Shown here: in pieces, positions 43,261-50,321 of the stretch
Position numbering within the stretch: the stretch's first letter is position 1
Layout: each line of letters opens with the position of its first letter
Assembly: GCF_029892565.1 (NCBI RefSeq)
Contig: NZ_JARXVH010000001.1
Span: 496,001-560,000, forward strand
Length of the DNA: 64,000 nt
Origin: Streptomyces pseudovenezuelae
Lineage (GTDB): Bacteria > Actinomycetota > Actinomycetes > Streptomycetales > Streptomycetaceae
Direction of reading: 5' to 3'
Notes under the pieces: model-generated
What the model saw: only the letters and a program-made list of their open reading frames with translations
What the model was told of the DNA's origin: nothing
Databases searched by the model: none
Made by a program: the position numbers and the translations under genes

Positions 43261-43480
43261 TGGCCCCTCCCCGCCTCAATCGGCCGCCTCTGTTCGGGCT
43301 TTCGAGGGGAACGTAGCAGCGGGCGCCGAACCTGGGAAGAATCTGTGCGCGAATTGCCGTCGACTTTCTCCACTGAGAGGACAAAGGGGTGCCGGACGTC
43401 TCCTGGCGCCAAGAGGGTTGAAGCAGGCCGTTGTTGGCTACCCTTTGGCTGCGGTGCAGGAGTGCTTGGGGGGAGCGCGA

Positions 43481-43972
43481 ATGACTCAGGACCCATCGCC
43501 CGGTCGGATCGACACCGGCGACGCCGGCACCGTGACCGGCACCAACACCGAGCCCGGTTACGCGATGAACGTGGCGAACGGCTCGTACAACTGGTACCGA
43601 TCGGCGGCGATCAAGGCCCGCCGCTACTTCCGGCTCACCGAGGCCCTGCAACTCCTGCTCTCCGCGGCGATCCCGGTCTCCGCCGTCATCTCACCCGAGA
43701 ACGCCCAGGTCCCGGCCGTCCTCGGCGGTGTCGTGGTCGTGATCACCGGCCTGCGCGCCGTCTTCCACTGGCAGGACGACTACCTGCGCTTCAGCGAGGC
43801 CCGCGAGTCCGTCGAGGCGGAACGCAGGCTCTACCGCACAAGCTCCGAGCCGTACGACGACCCCGCCACCCGCGACCAGGTGCTCGCCGCCAGTGTGACC
43901 CGGATCGAGCAGCGCGAGATGGGCACCTGGGTGCAACTCGCCAGCGCGCGGACCGAGTCCTCGGGGAAGTGA
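43481..43972 (+). CDS. SLATT-type two-TM membrane protein (DUF4231-like)
   Basis: 163 residues. Two adjacent membrane helices at about 53-70 (TEALQLLLSAAIPVSAVI) and 77-95 (VPAVLGGVVVVITGLRAVF) are followed by a helical, charged tail (YLRFSEARESVEAERRLY). This layout and the first-helix context YNWYRSAAIKARRYFRLTE fit the SLATT/DUF4231 class of 2-TM effectors found in nucleotide-centred conflict systems, where they are thought to open pores on activation. GGGGGGAG is the ribosome site of the ATG at 43481. It is the first gene of a three-gene operon with the TIR and RyR proteins. Confidence 0.82.
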   Translation: MTQDPSPGRIDTGDAGTVTGTNTEPGYAMNVANGSYNWYRSAAIKARRYFRLTEALQLLLSAAIPVSAVISPENAQVPAVLGGVVVVITGLRAVFHWQDDYLRFSEARESVEAERRLYRTSSEPYDDPATRDQVLAASVTRIEQREMGTWVQLASARTESSGK

Positions 43973-43983
43973 CGGACGGGTTC

Positions 43984-45336
43984 ATGAACACGGCACGACG
44001 GATCCCCACCTACTTCAGCCACAGCTACCGGCGTGAAGACCGGGATGTGAACGAGTTCTTCTGGCGAACCTTCGACGCGCACCGCTTCGGGTTCACCGTC
44101 GACCCCCAGTCCGGTCCGCTGTCGACCTGCCATCTGGAGATGGTGATGCGGCGCAGCGCCTGCTTCGTCGCCGTGGTGACCCTGCGCCGCCAGCAACACA
44201 CGTACAAGTGCTCGCCGTTCATCGTCTACGAGTACGGACTGGCGGTGCGGGCGCGCAAGCCGCGGCTGGTCTTCGCGGAGAAGGGGGTCCCGGCGCACCT
44301 CTTCCCCGACGCGACCGAACGCTTCGTGTTCGACCGCGACGACCTGGACACGTACGACGGCTTCGAGGGGCCGGTGCGCAGACTTCTGTTGCAGGCGCAG
44401 GGGTACTCCGCCGCCGGCGACCAGTTGATCGGCGAGGTAGGTCTCGCGCTGCCCGATTCACCCGCCTACCGCAGGGCGATGCCGCTGCTCACACAGGCCC
44501 TGCAGCGCTTCGGGTACGCCGTCAGCAAGGTGGACCTCGACTTCCGGGACCCGGGCGGCATCGCCTTCCAGTTGGACCGCTTCGACTTCGTGATGATCGA
44601 CGTGGCCGCCAGGCGCCTGCCCAAGTGGCTCTACCCGCTACTGTTCGGCCGCTTCATTCCCACGCTCAACCTCGTCCACCACGAGGCCGCCGACCGCAGC
44701 GACCGGCGCGTTCCCGAGATGGTTGTCGGCGAGGTGCTGCGCGACGCGACCCAGCCCTACGATCCCGTCCTGTGGTGGCGGGATCCCGGGCAGCTCGCCA
44801 CCGAACTGGAGCGCCAGCTGGCCCGGTTCGACCTGCCGCGGAACCAGTTCCGCACCATGGACGAGGGGATCGGGTACATCCGGAGCACCGGGCGCGCCCA
44901 CGGCCGGATCTTCCTGAGCACCGCCGGACCGGACAACGCGCTGTCGCGGGAGGTGGGTCGGGTGCTCAAGCTGCACAACTTCGACTTCTTCCACTACGTC
45001 TACAACAACACGATCCCGAAGGGCTCGAACTGGCAGCTGCGGCTGGAGGAACAGCTCACCGCCAGCCAGGTGTTCGTGCCGCTCGTGAGCGAGGCGTACT
45101 GGCGCAGCGACTGGTGCAGACGCGAGCTGGTGACCGCGCGCAAGCTGAGCGACGAGGGGCGGCTGACGATCATCCCCTACTTCCTGGACGGCAGTTCCGG
45201 GGAGACGATTCCCGAACAGGGCACGGACATAGCCGACTTGACGGAGGCGGAGCGGGTGGGCCGGATCGTCGGCGACATGGACACCCACTTCACCGACCGC
45301 CCCGCCCAGGACCCCGTTTCAGGAGCAGAGGCATGA
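43984..45336 (+). CDS. Multi-domain TIR protein with N-terminal TIR-like, central Rossmannoid and C-terminal TIR domains
   Basis: 450 residues. The N-terminal part (about 5-110) starts IPTYFSHSYRREDRDVNEFF and contains SPFIVYEYGLAVRARKPRLV, a TIR-like layout with a candidate Glu83. The middle (about 148-285) is another alpha/beta unit (ALQRFGYAVSKVDLDF, FDFVMIDVAARRLP), possibly SLOG- or TIR-like. The C-terminus (about 307-435) is a clear TIR domain: GRIFLSTAGPDNALS, QLTASQVFVPLVSEAYWRSD and WCRRELVTARKLS with catalytic-position Glu381. It probably cleaves NAD or makes a nucleotide signal. The start is uncertain: ATG 43984, or GTG 43969 overlapping the SLATT stop. Confidence 0.78.
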   Translation: MNTARRIPTYFSHSYRREDRDVNEFFWRTFDAHRFGFTVDPQSGPLSTCHLEMVMRRSACFVAVVTLRRQQHTYKCSPFIVYEYGLAVRARKPRLVFAEKGVPAHLFPDATERFVFDRDDLDTYDGFEGPVRRLLLQAQGYSAAGDQLIGEVGLALPDSPAYRRAMPLLTQALQRFGYAVSKVDLDFRDPGGIAFQLDRFDFVMIDVAARRLPKWLYPLLFGRFIPTLNLVHHEAADRSDRRVPEMVVGEVLRDATQPYDPVLWWRDPGQLATELERQLARFDLPRNQFRTMDEGIGYIRSTGRAHGRIFLSTAGPDNALSREVGRVLKLHNFDFFHYVYNNTIPKGSNWQLRLEEQLTASQVFVPLVSEAYWRSDWCRRELVTARKLSDEGRLTIIPYFLDGSSGETIPEQGTDIADLTEAERVGRIVGDMDTHFTDRPAQDPVSGAEA

Positions 45337-45635
45337 CGGAACCGGGTGCGTGGCAGCCCACGCCCATCGACACGAGCGCCGTGCGGCTCGGTCCTGAACT
45401 GCTGAGCCTGGTCGAGCTGTTGGCGGAGAACACACATGCCCGTTGGGGTCTGCGCCGCCTCGCCGAACACTGGCGCTACGGCCGGAAACGTGACGACGTC
45501 AAGCGGACGCACCCTCTGCTGATCCCCTACGCGGAACTCCCGGAGTCCGAGAAGGAGTACGACCGGGAACTCGCCCTGGAGACCATCAAGGTGGTCCTAG
45601 GGCTCGGCTACCGGATCACCCCGCCGAGCACCTGA
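45333..45635 (+). CDS. RyR-domain protein
   Basis: 100 residues, almost entirely one ryanodine-receptor (RyR) repeat. It shows LAENTHARWGLRRLAEHWRY, KRTHPLLIPYAELPESEKEY and DRELALETIKVVLGLGYRI. The ATG overlaps the TIR gene stop (ATGA) and has AGGAG seven bases upstream, so it is translated with the TIR protein. In bacteria RyR domains occur with TIR, SLOG and SLATT proteins in predicted nucleotide-signalling defence systems, and a ligand-sensing role is proposed. Here it could sense the TIR product and gate the SLATT protein. There is no signal peptide or membrane helix, so it is cytoplasmic. Confidence 0.85.
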   Translation: MTEPGAWQPTPIDTSAVRLGPELLSLVELLAENTHARWGLRRLAEHWRYGRKRDDVKRTHPLLIPYAELPESEKEYDRELALETIKVVLGLGYRITPPST

Positions 45636-45669
45636 ACCGCCTGAACCCGGCGCCGTCCTGCGGCCCCGC

Positions 45670-46344
45670 TCACTCCCCCCGCGCGTGATACGACCGCCGC
45701 GTGTGCTCCGTGTGCTCCCGCATCAGCGCCGTCGCCCGCTGTTCGTCCCGCGCCGAGATCGCCTCGATCAGCGCCCGGTGTTCGATCCAGGACTCGTGGC
45801 CGCGCTGGCGGGCGATCGGGGTGTAGTACCAGCGGACCCGGCGGTCGACCTGGGCGGCCAGTTCGGCGAGGACCGTGTTGCCCGCCAGCTCCATCACCTT
45901 CGCGTGGAAGCGGGCGTTCATCGCGACCGCGCTGTCCACGTCGTCCGCGGCGACGGCCTTCTCGCCCTCGGCGCACAGCTCTTCGAGGACCTTGATGCCG
46001 GCGCTGCCCGCGTTGGCGGCGGCGAGGCGGGCGGCCTCGGCCTCCAACAGGGTGCGGACGGTGAGGAGTTGGTCGGCCTCCTCCTCCGTCGGCTCGTGCA
46101 CGAACGCGCCCTGGGCGGGCCGTAGATCGACCCACCCCTCGGTGTTCAGCCGCTGCAGCGCCTCCCGCACCGGCTGACGCGAGACGCCGAGATGGCCCGC
46201 GAGTTCGCTCTCGACCAGGTGCTGGCCGGGCTGGAGGGCGCGGGTGGTGATCAGTTCGAGCAGCGCCTCGTAGACGCGGTCGCGCAGCGGTCCGGGCCGT
46301 TCGAGCTTGGGCACCGCGCCTTGCGGCAGTCCTGTCGACAACAT
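45670..46344 (-). CDS. GntR-family (FCD) transcriptional regulator
   Basis: 224 residues. The winged helix is at about 15-75: LRDRVYEALLELITTRALQPG, then ESELAGHLGVSRQPVREALQ, the recognition helix, with the wing at VDLRPAQGAFV. The FCD ligand domain follows, with metal-site residues in NARFHAKVM and WIEHRALIEAI. The ATG at 46344 is preceded by GGAGGGGGAC; an upstream TTG is unlikely. It is convergent with the RyR gene. It probably regulates its own gene, the OFA/panE divergent region and the ThDP-frc operon through ACTGTA half-sites; the ligand may be oxalate, formate or an acyl-CoA. Confidence 0.9.
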   Translation of the reverse strand: MLSTGLPQGAVPKLERPGPLRDRVYEALLELITTRALQPGQHLVESELAGHLGVSRQPVREALQRLNTEGWVDLRPAQGAFVHEPTEEEADQLLTVRTLLEAEAARLAAANAGSAGIKVLEELCAEGEKAVAADDVDSAVAMNARFHAKVMELAGNTVLAELAAQVDRRVRWYYTPIARQRGHESWIEHRALIEAISARDEQRATALMREHTEHTRRSYHARGE

Positions 46345-46410
46345 CGGTCCGTCCCCCTCCTGGGCAGCGCGGGGCAACTGCAGCCGGAAAGCCAGTATGA
46401 ATTGTCTTTC

Positions 46411-46419
46411 GTCTACAGT
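46411..46419. promoter_or_regulatory. Candidate GntR site upstream of the GntR gene
   Basis: The sequence GTCTACAGT (ACTGTAGAC on the minus strand) lies 67-75 bases before the GntR start. The same nine bases occur in the OFA/panE divergent promoter at 49233-49241, and a close variant sits in the ThDP promoter at 14705-14728. Confidence 0.5.
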
Positions 46420-46483
46420 CTACGGCGCACAGCGGCCAGCCAATTCCGGGGTCGACTCCGTCACATTCACAGGAACGCGCAGG

Positions 46484-47431
46484 TCAGGGGCAGCGGACGA
46501 CCTGACCCGCGTACGACAGATTGCCGCCGAAGCCGAACAGCAGGACCGGGTCGCCGGTGGTGAGCGCGCCCTGTTCGACCAGCTTCGAGAAGGCGAGCGG
46601 GATGCTGGCCGCCGAGGTGTTCCCGGACTCCGTCACGTCCCGGGCGACGACGGCGTTCACCGCGCCGATCTTCTCGGCCAGCGGTTCGATGATCCGCAGG
46701 TTGGCCTGGTGCAGGACGACCCCGGCCAGTTCCTCGGGCGTGAGCCCGGCCCGCTCGCAGGCCTTGCGGGCGATGGCCGGCAGCTGGGTGGTGGCCCAGC
46801 GGTAGACGCTCTGCCCCTCCTGCGCGAACCGGGCGGGCTGGCCCTCGATCCGCACGGCGTGGCCCATCTCGGGCACCGAGCCCCACAGCACCGGCCCGAT
46901 GGCGGCCTCCTCCCCCGGCCCGCACGCCTCGACCACGGCGGCCCCCGCGCCGTCGCCGACCAGCACGCAGGTGGTGCGGTCGGTCCAGTCGGTCACCTCG
47001 GACATCTTGTCGGCGCCGATGACCAGGGCCCGCGTCGAGGCGCCCGCGCGGACCGCGTGGTCGGCGGTGGCGAGGGCGTGGGTGAAGCCGGCGCACACGA
47101 CGTTGACGTCCATCGCGGCCGGCGAGGGGATGCCGAGCCGGGCGGAGACGCGGGCGGCCATGTTGGGCGAGCGGTCCACGGCGGTGGACGTGGCGACCAG
47201 GACCAGGTCGATGTCGGCGGGCGAGAGCCCGGCGGCCGCGAGCGCCTTGGCGGCGGCATGCGCGGCCAGCTCGTCGACGGGCTCGTCGGGACCGGCGATG
47301 TGGCGTGTGCGGATGCCCACCCGGGACGTGATCCACTCGTCGCTGGTGTCCACCATGGCCGCCAGGTCCTCGTTGGTGAGTACCCGTGCGGGCTGGTAGT
47401 GACCGACGGCGGCGATGCGCGTGCCGTTCAT
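46484..47431 (-). CDS. Beta-ketoacyl-ACP synthase III-like enzyme
   Basis: 315 residues of the FabH type. The nucleophile is Cys113 in DVNVVCAGFTHAL, the His is in VVLHQANLRIIEP and the Asn is in ESGNTSAASIPLAF, giving the Cys-His-Asn triad; the N-terminal DTSDEWITSRVGIRTRHI is typical. It would condense an acyl-CoA with malonyl-ACP or another acyl acceptor. There are no other fatty-acid or polyketide genes nearby, so it is not the housekeeping fab cluster copy. It lies 185 bases downstream of the small membrane protein gene and upstream of the GntR gene. Its role in this neighbourhood is unclear. Confidence 0.88.
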   Translation of the reverse strand: MNGTRIAAVGHYQPARVLTNEDLAAMVDTSDEWITSRVGIRTRHIAGPDEPVDELAAHAAAKALAAAGLSPADIDLVLVATSTAVDRSPNMAARVSARLGIPSPAAMDVNVVCAGFTHALATADHAVRAGASTRALVIGADKMSEVTDWTDRTTCVLVGDGAGAAVVEACGPGEEAAIGPVLWGSVPEMGHAVRIEGQPARFAQEGQSVYRWATTQLPAIARKACERAGLTPEELAGVVLHQANLRIIEPLAEKIGAVNAVVARDVTESGNTSAASIPLAFSKLVEQGALTTGDPVLLFGFGGNLSYAGQVVRCP

Positions 47432-47615
47432 CTGGGTGGTCCCCCTCGTTGTCGCCTTGAGTTGCGGGATCCTCCAGTCTGATGAGTGACTCACCGGTAC
47501 GACGGCAAGTAAGGCGACAGGATTCGGGCGCCCGAGTTGTCGGCTTCTGTCAGCCGCCTGGCCTAGAGACGGACGCCCGAACACATTCCGAACAGTTACC
47601 CGGCGAGCAGGACGC

Positions 47616-47750
47616 TCAGCCGGTGAACAATTGCGTCGCTTTCTGTACGAGTTCATACAGTCCGTACACGAGCGGTGCGCCCACCCACAGCCAGGCGAAG
47701 GCGATCAGCGGGCGGCGGTCAGGCGGACTCTGGCTGCTGTCGTTCGACAT
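47616..47750 (-). CDS. 44-residue single-TM protein overlapping the OFA transporter 3' end
   Basis: Starts MSNDSSQSPPDRRPLIAFAW and ends ELVQKATQLFTG. One membrane helix covers about residues 14-33 (PLIAFAWLWVGAPLVYGLYE). GGGAGGAG lies seven bases before the ATG at 47750, inside the transporter gene; the two frames overlap by 32 bases. The gene layout and size match what I recall as a small subunit accompanying OFA-type MFS transporters in actinomycetes, so it may assist assembly or activity of the upstream transporter. It is too short for routine gene finders and easily missed. Confidence 0.75.
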   Translation of the reverse strand: MSNDSSQSPPDRRPLIAFAWLWVGAPLVYGLYELVQKATQLFTG

Positions 47751-49053
47751 CGGCGGTCTCCTCCCTCGGGGCGGGGATGTGGTGGCGGGCGTCGACGGGC
47801 CGGACCAGTTCGTTGGCGACGAAGCCGACGACGAGCAGCCCGATCATGATGACGAACGACAGCCCGTACAGGGCGGAGCCGTGCTTGCCGGCGTCCTCCT
47901 GGCGGTCGGCGATCCAGTTCACGATCAGCGGTCCGAGGACGCCGGCCAGGGACCAGGCGGTGAGCAGCCGCCCGTGGATCGCGCCGACCTGGTAGGCGCC
48001 GAAGAGGTCCTTGAGGTAGGCGGGGATGGTCGCGAAGCCGCCGCCGTAGAAGGACAGGATCACCAGCGCGCACAGGATGAACAGCGGCTTCGAGGAGTCG
48101 CCGAACAGCGCGATGAGCGCGTACATCACGGCGCCGACGCCCAGGTAGACGCGGTAGATGTTCTTGCGGCCGATCAGGTCGGAGGTCGACGACCAGCCGA
48201 TGCGGCCCGCCATATTGGCGGCGGACAGCAGCGCGACGAAGCCGGCGGCGGCCGACACGGAGACCGGGGTGGAGGTGTCCGCGAAGAAGTCCGTGATCAT
48301 CGGGGCGGCCTTCTCCAGGATGCCGATGCCCGCGGTCACGTTCATGCAGAGCACCACCCACAGGCACCAGAACTGCGGGGTGCGTACGGCGCCGCGCGCG
48401 GAGACCTGCGGTCCCTGGAAGGCGCTCGGCGCGCCCTCGACGGGCTTCTCGCTGCGCGGGACCCGCACCAGCAGCACCCCGAGCGACATGAACACGGCGT
48501 ACACCAGGCCGTGCACGAGGAACGCCTTCGCGATCCCGGAACTGTCGCTGCCGAACGACTCCAGCATCTGGGTGGACCACGGCGAGGCGATGAGCGCGCC
48601 GCCGCCGAAGCCCATGATGGCGATGCCGGTGGCCATGCCGGGCCGGTCCGGGAACCACTTGATCAGCGTGGAGACGGGCGAGATGTAGCCGATGCCGAGG
48701 CCGATGCCGCCGACGAAGCCGTAGCCGAGGACGATCAGCCAGTACTGCTCGGTGGCCGCGCCGAGGGCGGAGATCAGGAAGCCGGACGAGAAGCAGATCA
48801 GGGCGACGGTCATGGCCCAGCGCGGCCCGTTGCGCTCCACGAACGTGCCGCCGAACGCGGCCGACAGACCCAGCATGACGATGGCGAGCTGGAAGGGCAG
48901 CGCGCTCTGTGTGCCACTGAGCCCGAGCGAGGATTCGAGCGGCGGCTTGAACACACTCCAGGCGTAGGCCTGGCCGATGGAGAGATGGACGGAGAGAGCG
49001 GCGGGGGGAACGAGCCACCGGCTCCAGCCGGCGGGGGCGACGGGAGGACTCAT
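47719..49053 (-). CDS. OFA-family MFS transporter, third copy
   Basis: 444 residues with 12 predicted membrane segments. It starts WLVPPAALSVHLSIGQAYAW and has FKPPLESSLGLSGTQSA, GYGFVGGIGLGIGYISPVS, the MATGIAIMGFGGGALIASPW segment, NMAGRIGWSSTSDLIGRKN and FYGGGFATIPAYLKDLFG. These fit oxalate/formate-antiporter relatives but differ from the tandem pair at 19974-22770. The ATG at 49053 is taken over a TTG at 49095; its ribosome site is weak. It is divergent from the panE-formate dehydrogenase operon, so formate or oxalate transport is the likely role. Confidence 0.85.
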   Translation of the reverse strand: MSPPVAPAGWSRWLVPPAALSVHLSIGQAYAWSVFKPPLESSLGLSGTQSALPFQLAIVMLGLSAAFGGTFVERNGPRWAMTVALICFSSGFLISALGAATEQYWLIVLGYGFVGGIGLGIGYISPVSTLIKWFPDRPGMATGIAIMGFGGGALIASPWSTQMLESFGSDSSGIAKAFLVHGLVYAVFMSLGVLLVRVPRSEKPVEGAPSAFQGPQVSARGAVRTPQFWCLWVVLCMNVTAGIGILEKAAPMITDFFADTSTPVSVSAAAGFVALLSAANMAGRIGWSSTSDLIGRKNIYRVYLGVGAVMYALIALFGDSSKPLFILCALVILSFYGGGFATIPAYLKDLFGAYQVGAIHGRLLTAWSLAGVLGPLIVNWIADRQEDAGKHGSALYGLSFVIMIGLLVVGFVANELVRPVDARHHIPAPREETADVERQQPESA

Positions 49054-49232
49054 GATCCCGGACGGTAGGGACTGCACGGGAAGTTGAAAAGCCAATCGGT
49101 CGACCGTATGCGGTGAGCGGTATGCGGGACGCGACGAACGGTCGTACCGGCGGCCGGTGTCCGGGGATCGGCCCGGCGCGCGTCCAAGGCTTGGTCAGGT
49201 CGTGCGCGAACCCTTGCTGCCCCAAGTTCCAT

Positions 49233-49244
49233 ACTGTAGACAAT
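49233..49244. promoter_or_regulatory. Candidate GntR operator in the OFA / panE-fdh divergent promoter
   Basis: ACTGTAGACAAT is an imperfect palindrome around TGTAGACA, a typical TGTnnACA GntR core. It is 71 bases before the panE-like start and about 180 bases before the OFA start. It shares ACTGTAGAC exactly with the site upstream of the GntR gene. Confidence 0.55.
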
Positions 49245-49314
49245 ATTCCGTCGACAGAGTTCGACAGTTCGGCCAACTCCGCGGTATCCCTCGACCGAAC
49301 GGAGCTTCCCAGCC

Positions 49315-50286
49315 ATGAAAGTCGCAGTTCTCGGCGCCGGTGCGATCGGCGCCTACGTCGGTGCCGCGCTCCACCGCGCCGGTGCCGATGTCCATCTCGT
49401 CGCCCGTGGACCGCACTTGGCGGCCATGAGGCAGCACGGAGTACGGGTGCTCAGCCCGCGCGGCGACTTCACCGCGCACGCGCACGCCACCGACGACCCG
49501 GCCGAGATCGGCCCGGTCGACTACGTCTTCCTGGGCCTGAAGGCCAACTCGTACGCGGCGTGCGGGCCGCTGATCGAGCCACTGCTGCACGACACCACGG
49601 CGGTCGTCGCCGCCCAGAACGGCATCCCCTGGTGGTACTTCCACCGACACGGCGGCCCCTACGACGGCCACCGCGTCGAGAGCGTGGACCCGGCCGGCGC
49701 GGTGAGTGCGGTGCTCGCGCCCCGGCGGGCCATCGGCTGCGTGGTGTACGCGGCCACCGAACTCGAAGGGCCGGGAGTCGTACGGCACTTGGAAGGGACC
49801 CGGTTCTCCATCGGCGAGCCCGACCGCAGCGTGTCGGCGCGCTGCACGGCGTTCGGCGAGGCCATGGTGGCCGGCGGCCTGAAGTGCCCGGTGGAGCCGG
49901 AGCTGCGCAACGACATCTGGCTCAAGCTGCTCGGCAACATCTCCTTCAACCCGATCAGCGCGCTGTCCCGCGCCACCATGCGGCAGATGTGTCTGCACGG
50001 CGGCACCCGCAAGGTCATCGAGACCATGATGGCCGAGACGCTCGCCGTCGCCGAGGCGCTCGGCTGCGAGGTCGGCATCTCCATCGAACGCCGGCTGGCC
50101 GGCGCCGAGAAGGTCGGCGACCACCGCACCTCCACGCTCCAGGATCTGGAGCGCGGCAAGCCGCTCGAACTCGACGTACTGCTCGCGGCCGTCGTCGAGT
50201 TGGCGGAGATCACCGGCGTGGAGGTGCCCACCCTGCGCACCGTGCACGCCATCTCGGATCTGCTCGCGCTGAGGAGCGCGGCATGA
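49315..50286 (+). CDS. Ketopantoate reductase (ApbA/PanE) family protein
   Basis: 323 residues. The NADP-binding start is MKVAVLGAGAIGAYVGAALH. VVAAQNGIPWWYF, LKLLGNISFNPISALSRATM (catalytic Lys/Asn region) and HRTSTLQDLERGKPLELD are the family landmarks. It probably reduces a 2-oxo acid with NADPH; inside an oxalate/formate regulon, a small 2-oxo acid such as glyoxylate or a related compound is as plausible as ketopantoate. It is the first gene of the operon with the formate dehydrogenase genes. Its stop overlaps a 12-codon mini-frame that leads to the next gene. Confidence 0.85.
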   Translation: MKVAVLGAGAIGAYVGAALHRAGADVHLVARGPHLAAMRQHGVRVLSPRGDFTAHAHATDDPAEIGPVDYVFLGLKANSYAACGPLIEPLLHDTTAVVAAQNGIPWWYFHRHGGPYDGHRVESVDPAGAVSAVLAPRRAIGCVVYAATELEGPGVVRHLEGTRFSIGEPDRSVSARCTAFGEAMVAGGLKCPVEPELRNDIWLKLLGNISFNPISALSRATMRQMCLHGGTRKVIETMMAETLAVAEALGCEVGISIERRLAGAEKVGDHRTSTLQDLERGKPLELDVLLAAVVELAEITGVEVPTLRTVHAISDLLALRSAA

Positions 50287-50321
50287 GGAGCGAGGAGCGC
50301 CGCATGAGGAGCGTCGTATGA
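50283..50321 (+). CDS. 12-codon mini-frame linking panE-like gene and formate dehydrogenase gene
   Basis: The reading frame MRSEERRMRSVV begins at an ATG overlapping the panE-like stop (ATGA at 50283-50286) and ends with a TGA overlapping the next gene's ATG (ATGA at 50318-50321). It contains the direct repeat ATGAGGAGCG at 50283 and 50304; each copy carries GAGGAG usable as a ribosome site for the following start. It may act as a translational relay rather than making a useful peptide. No expression evidence exists here. Confidence 0.35.
   Translation: MRSEERRMRSVV

Noticed and set aside
42223..43960. Very long plus-strand frame (1037 codons) running into the TIR gene
   Set aside because: Only the segment from about 43969 on shows TIR motifs; upstream it is antisense to the ROK gene and then overlaps the SLATT gene in another frame.
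47653..47668. CATACAGTCCGTACAC as a fourth GntR-type site
   Set aside because: It lies inside the coding sequence of the 44-residue membrane protein and encodes part of its VYGLYEL helix, so the match is explained by codons.
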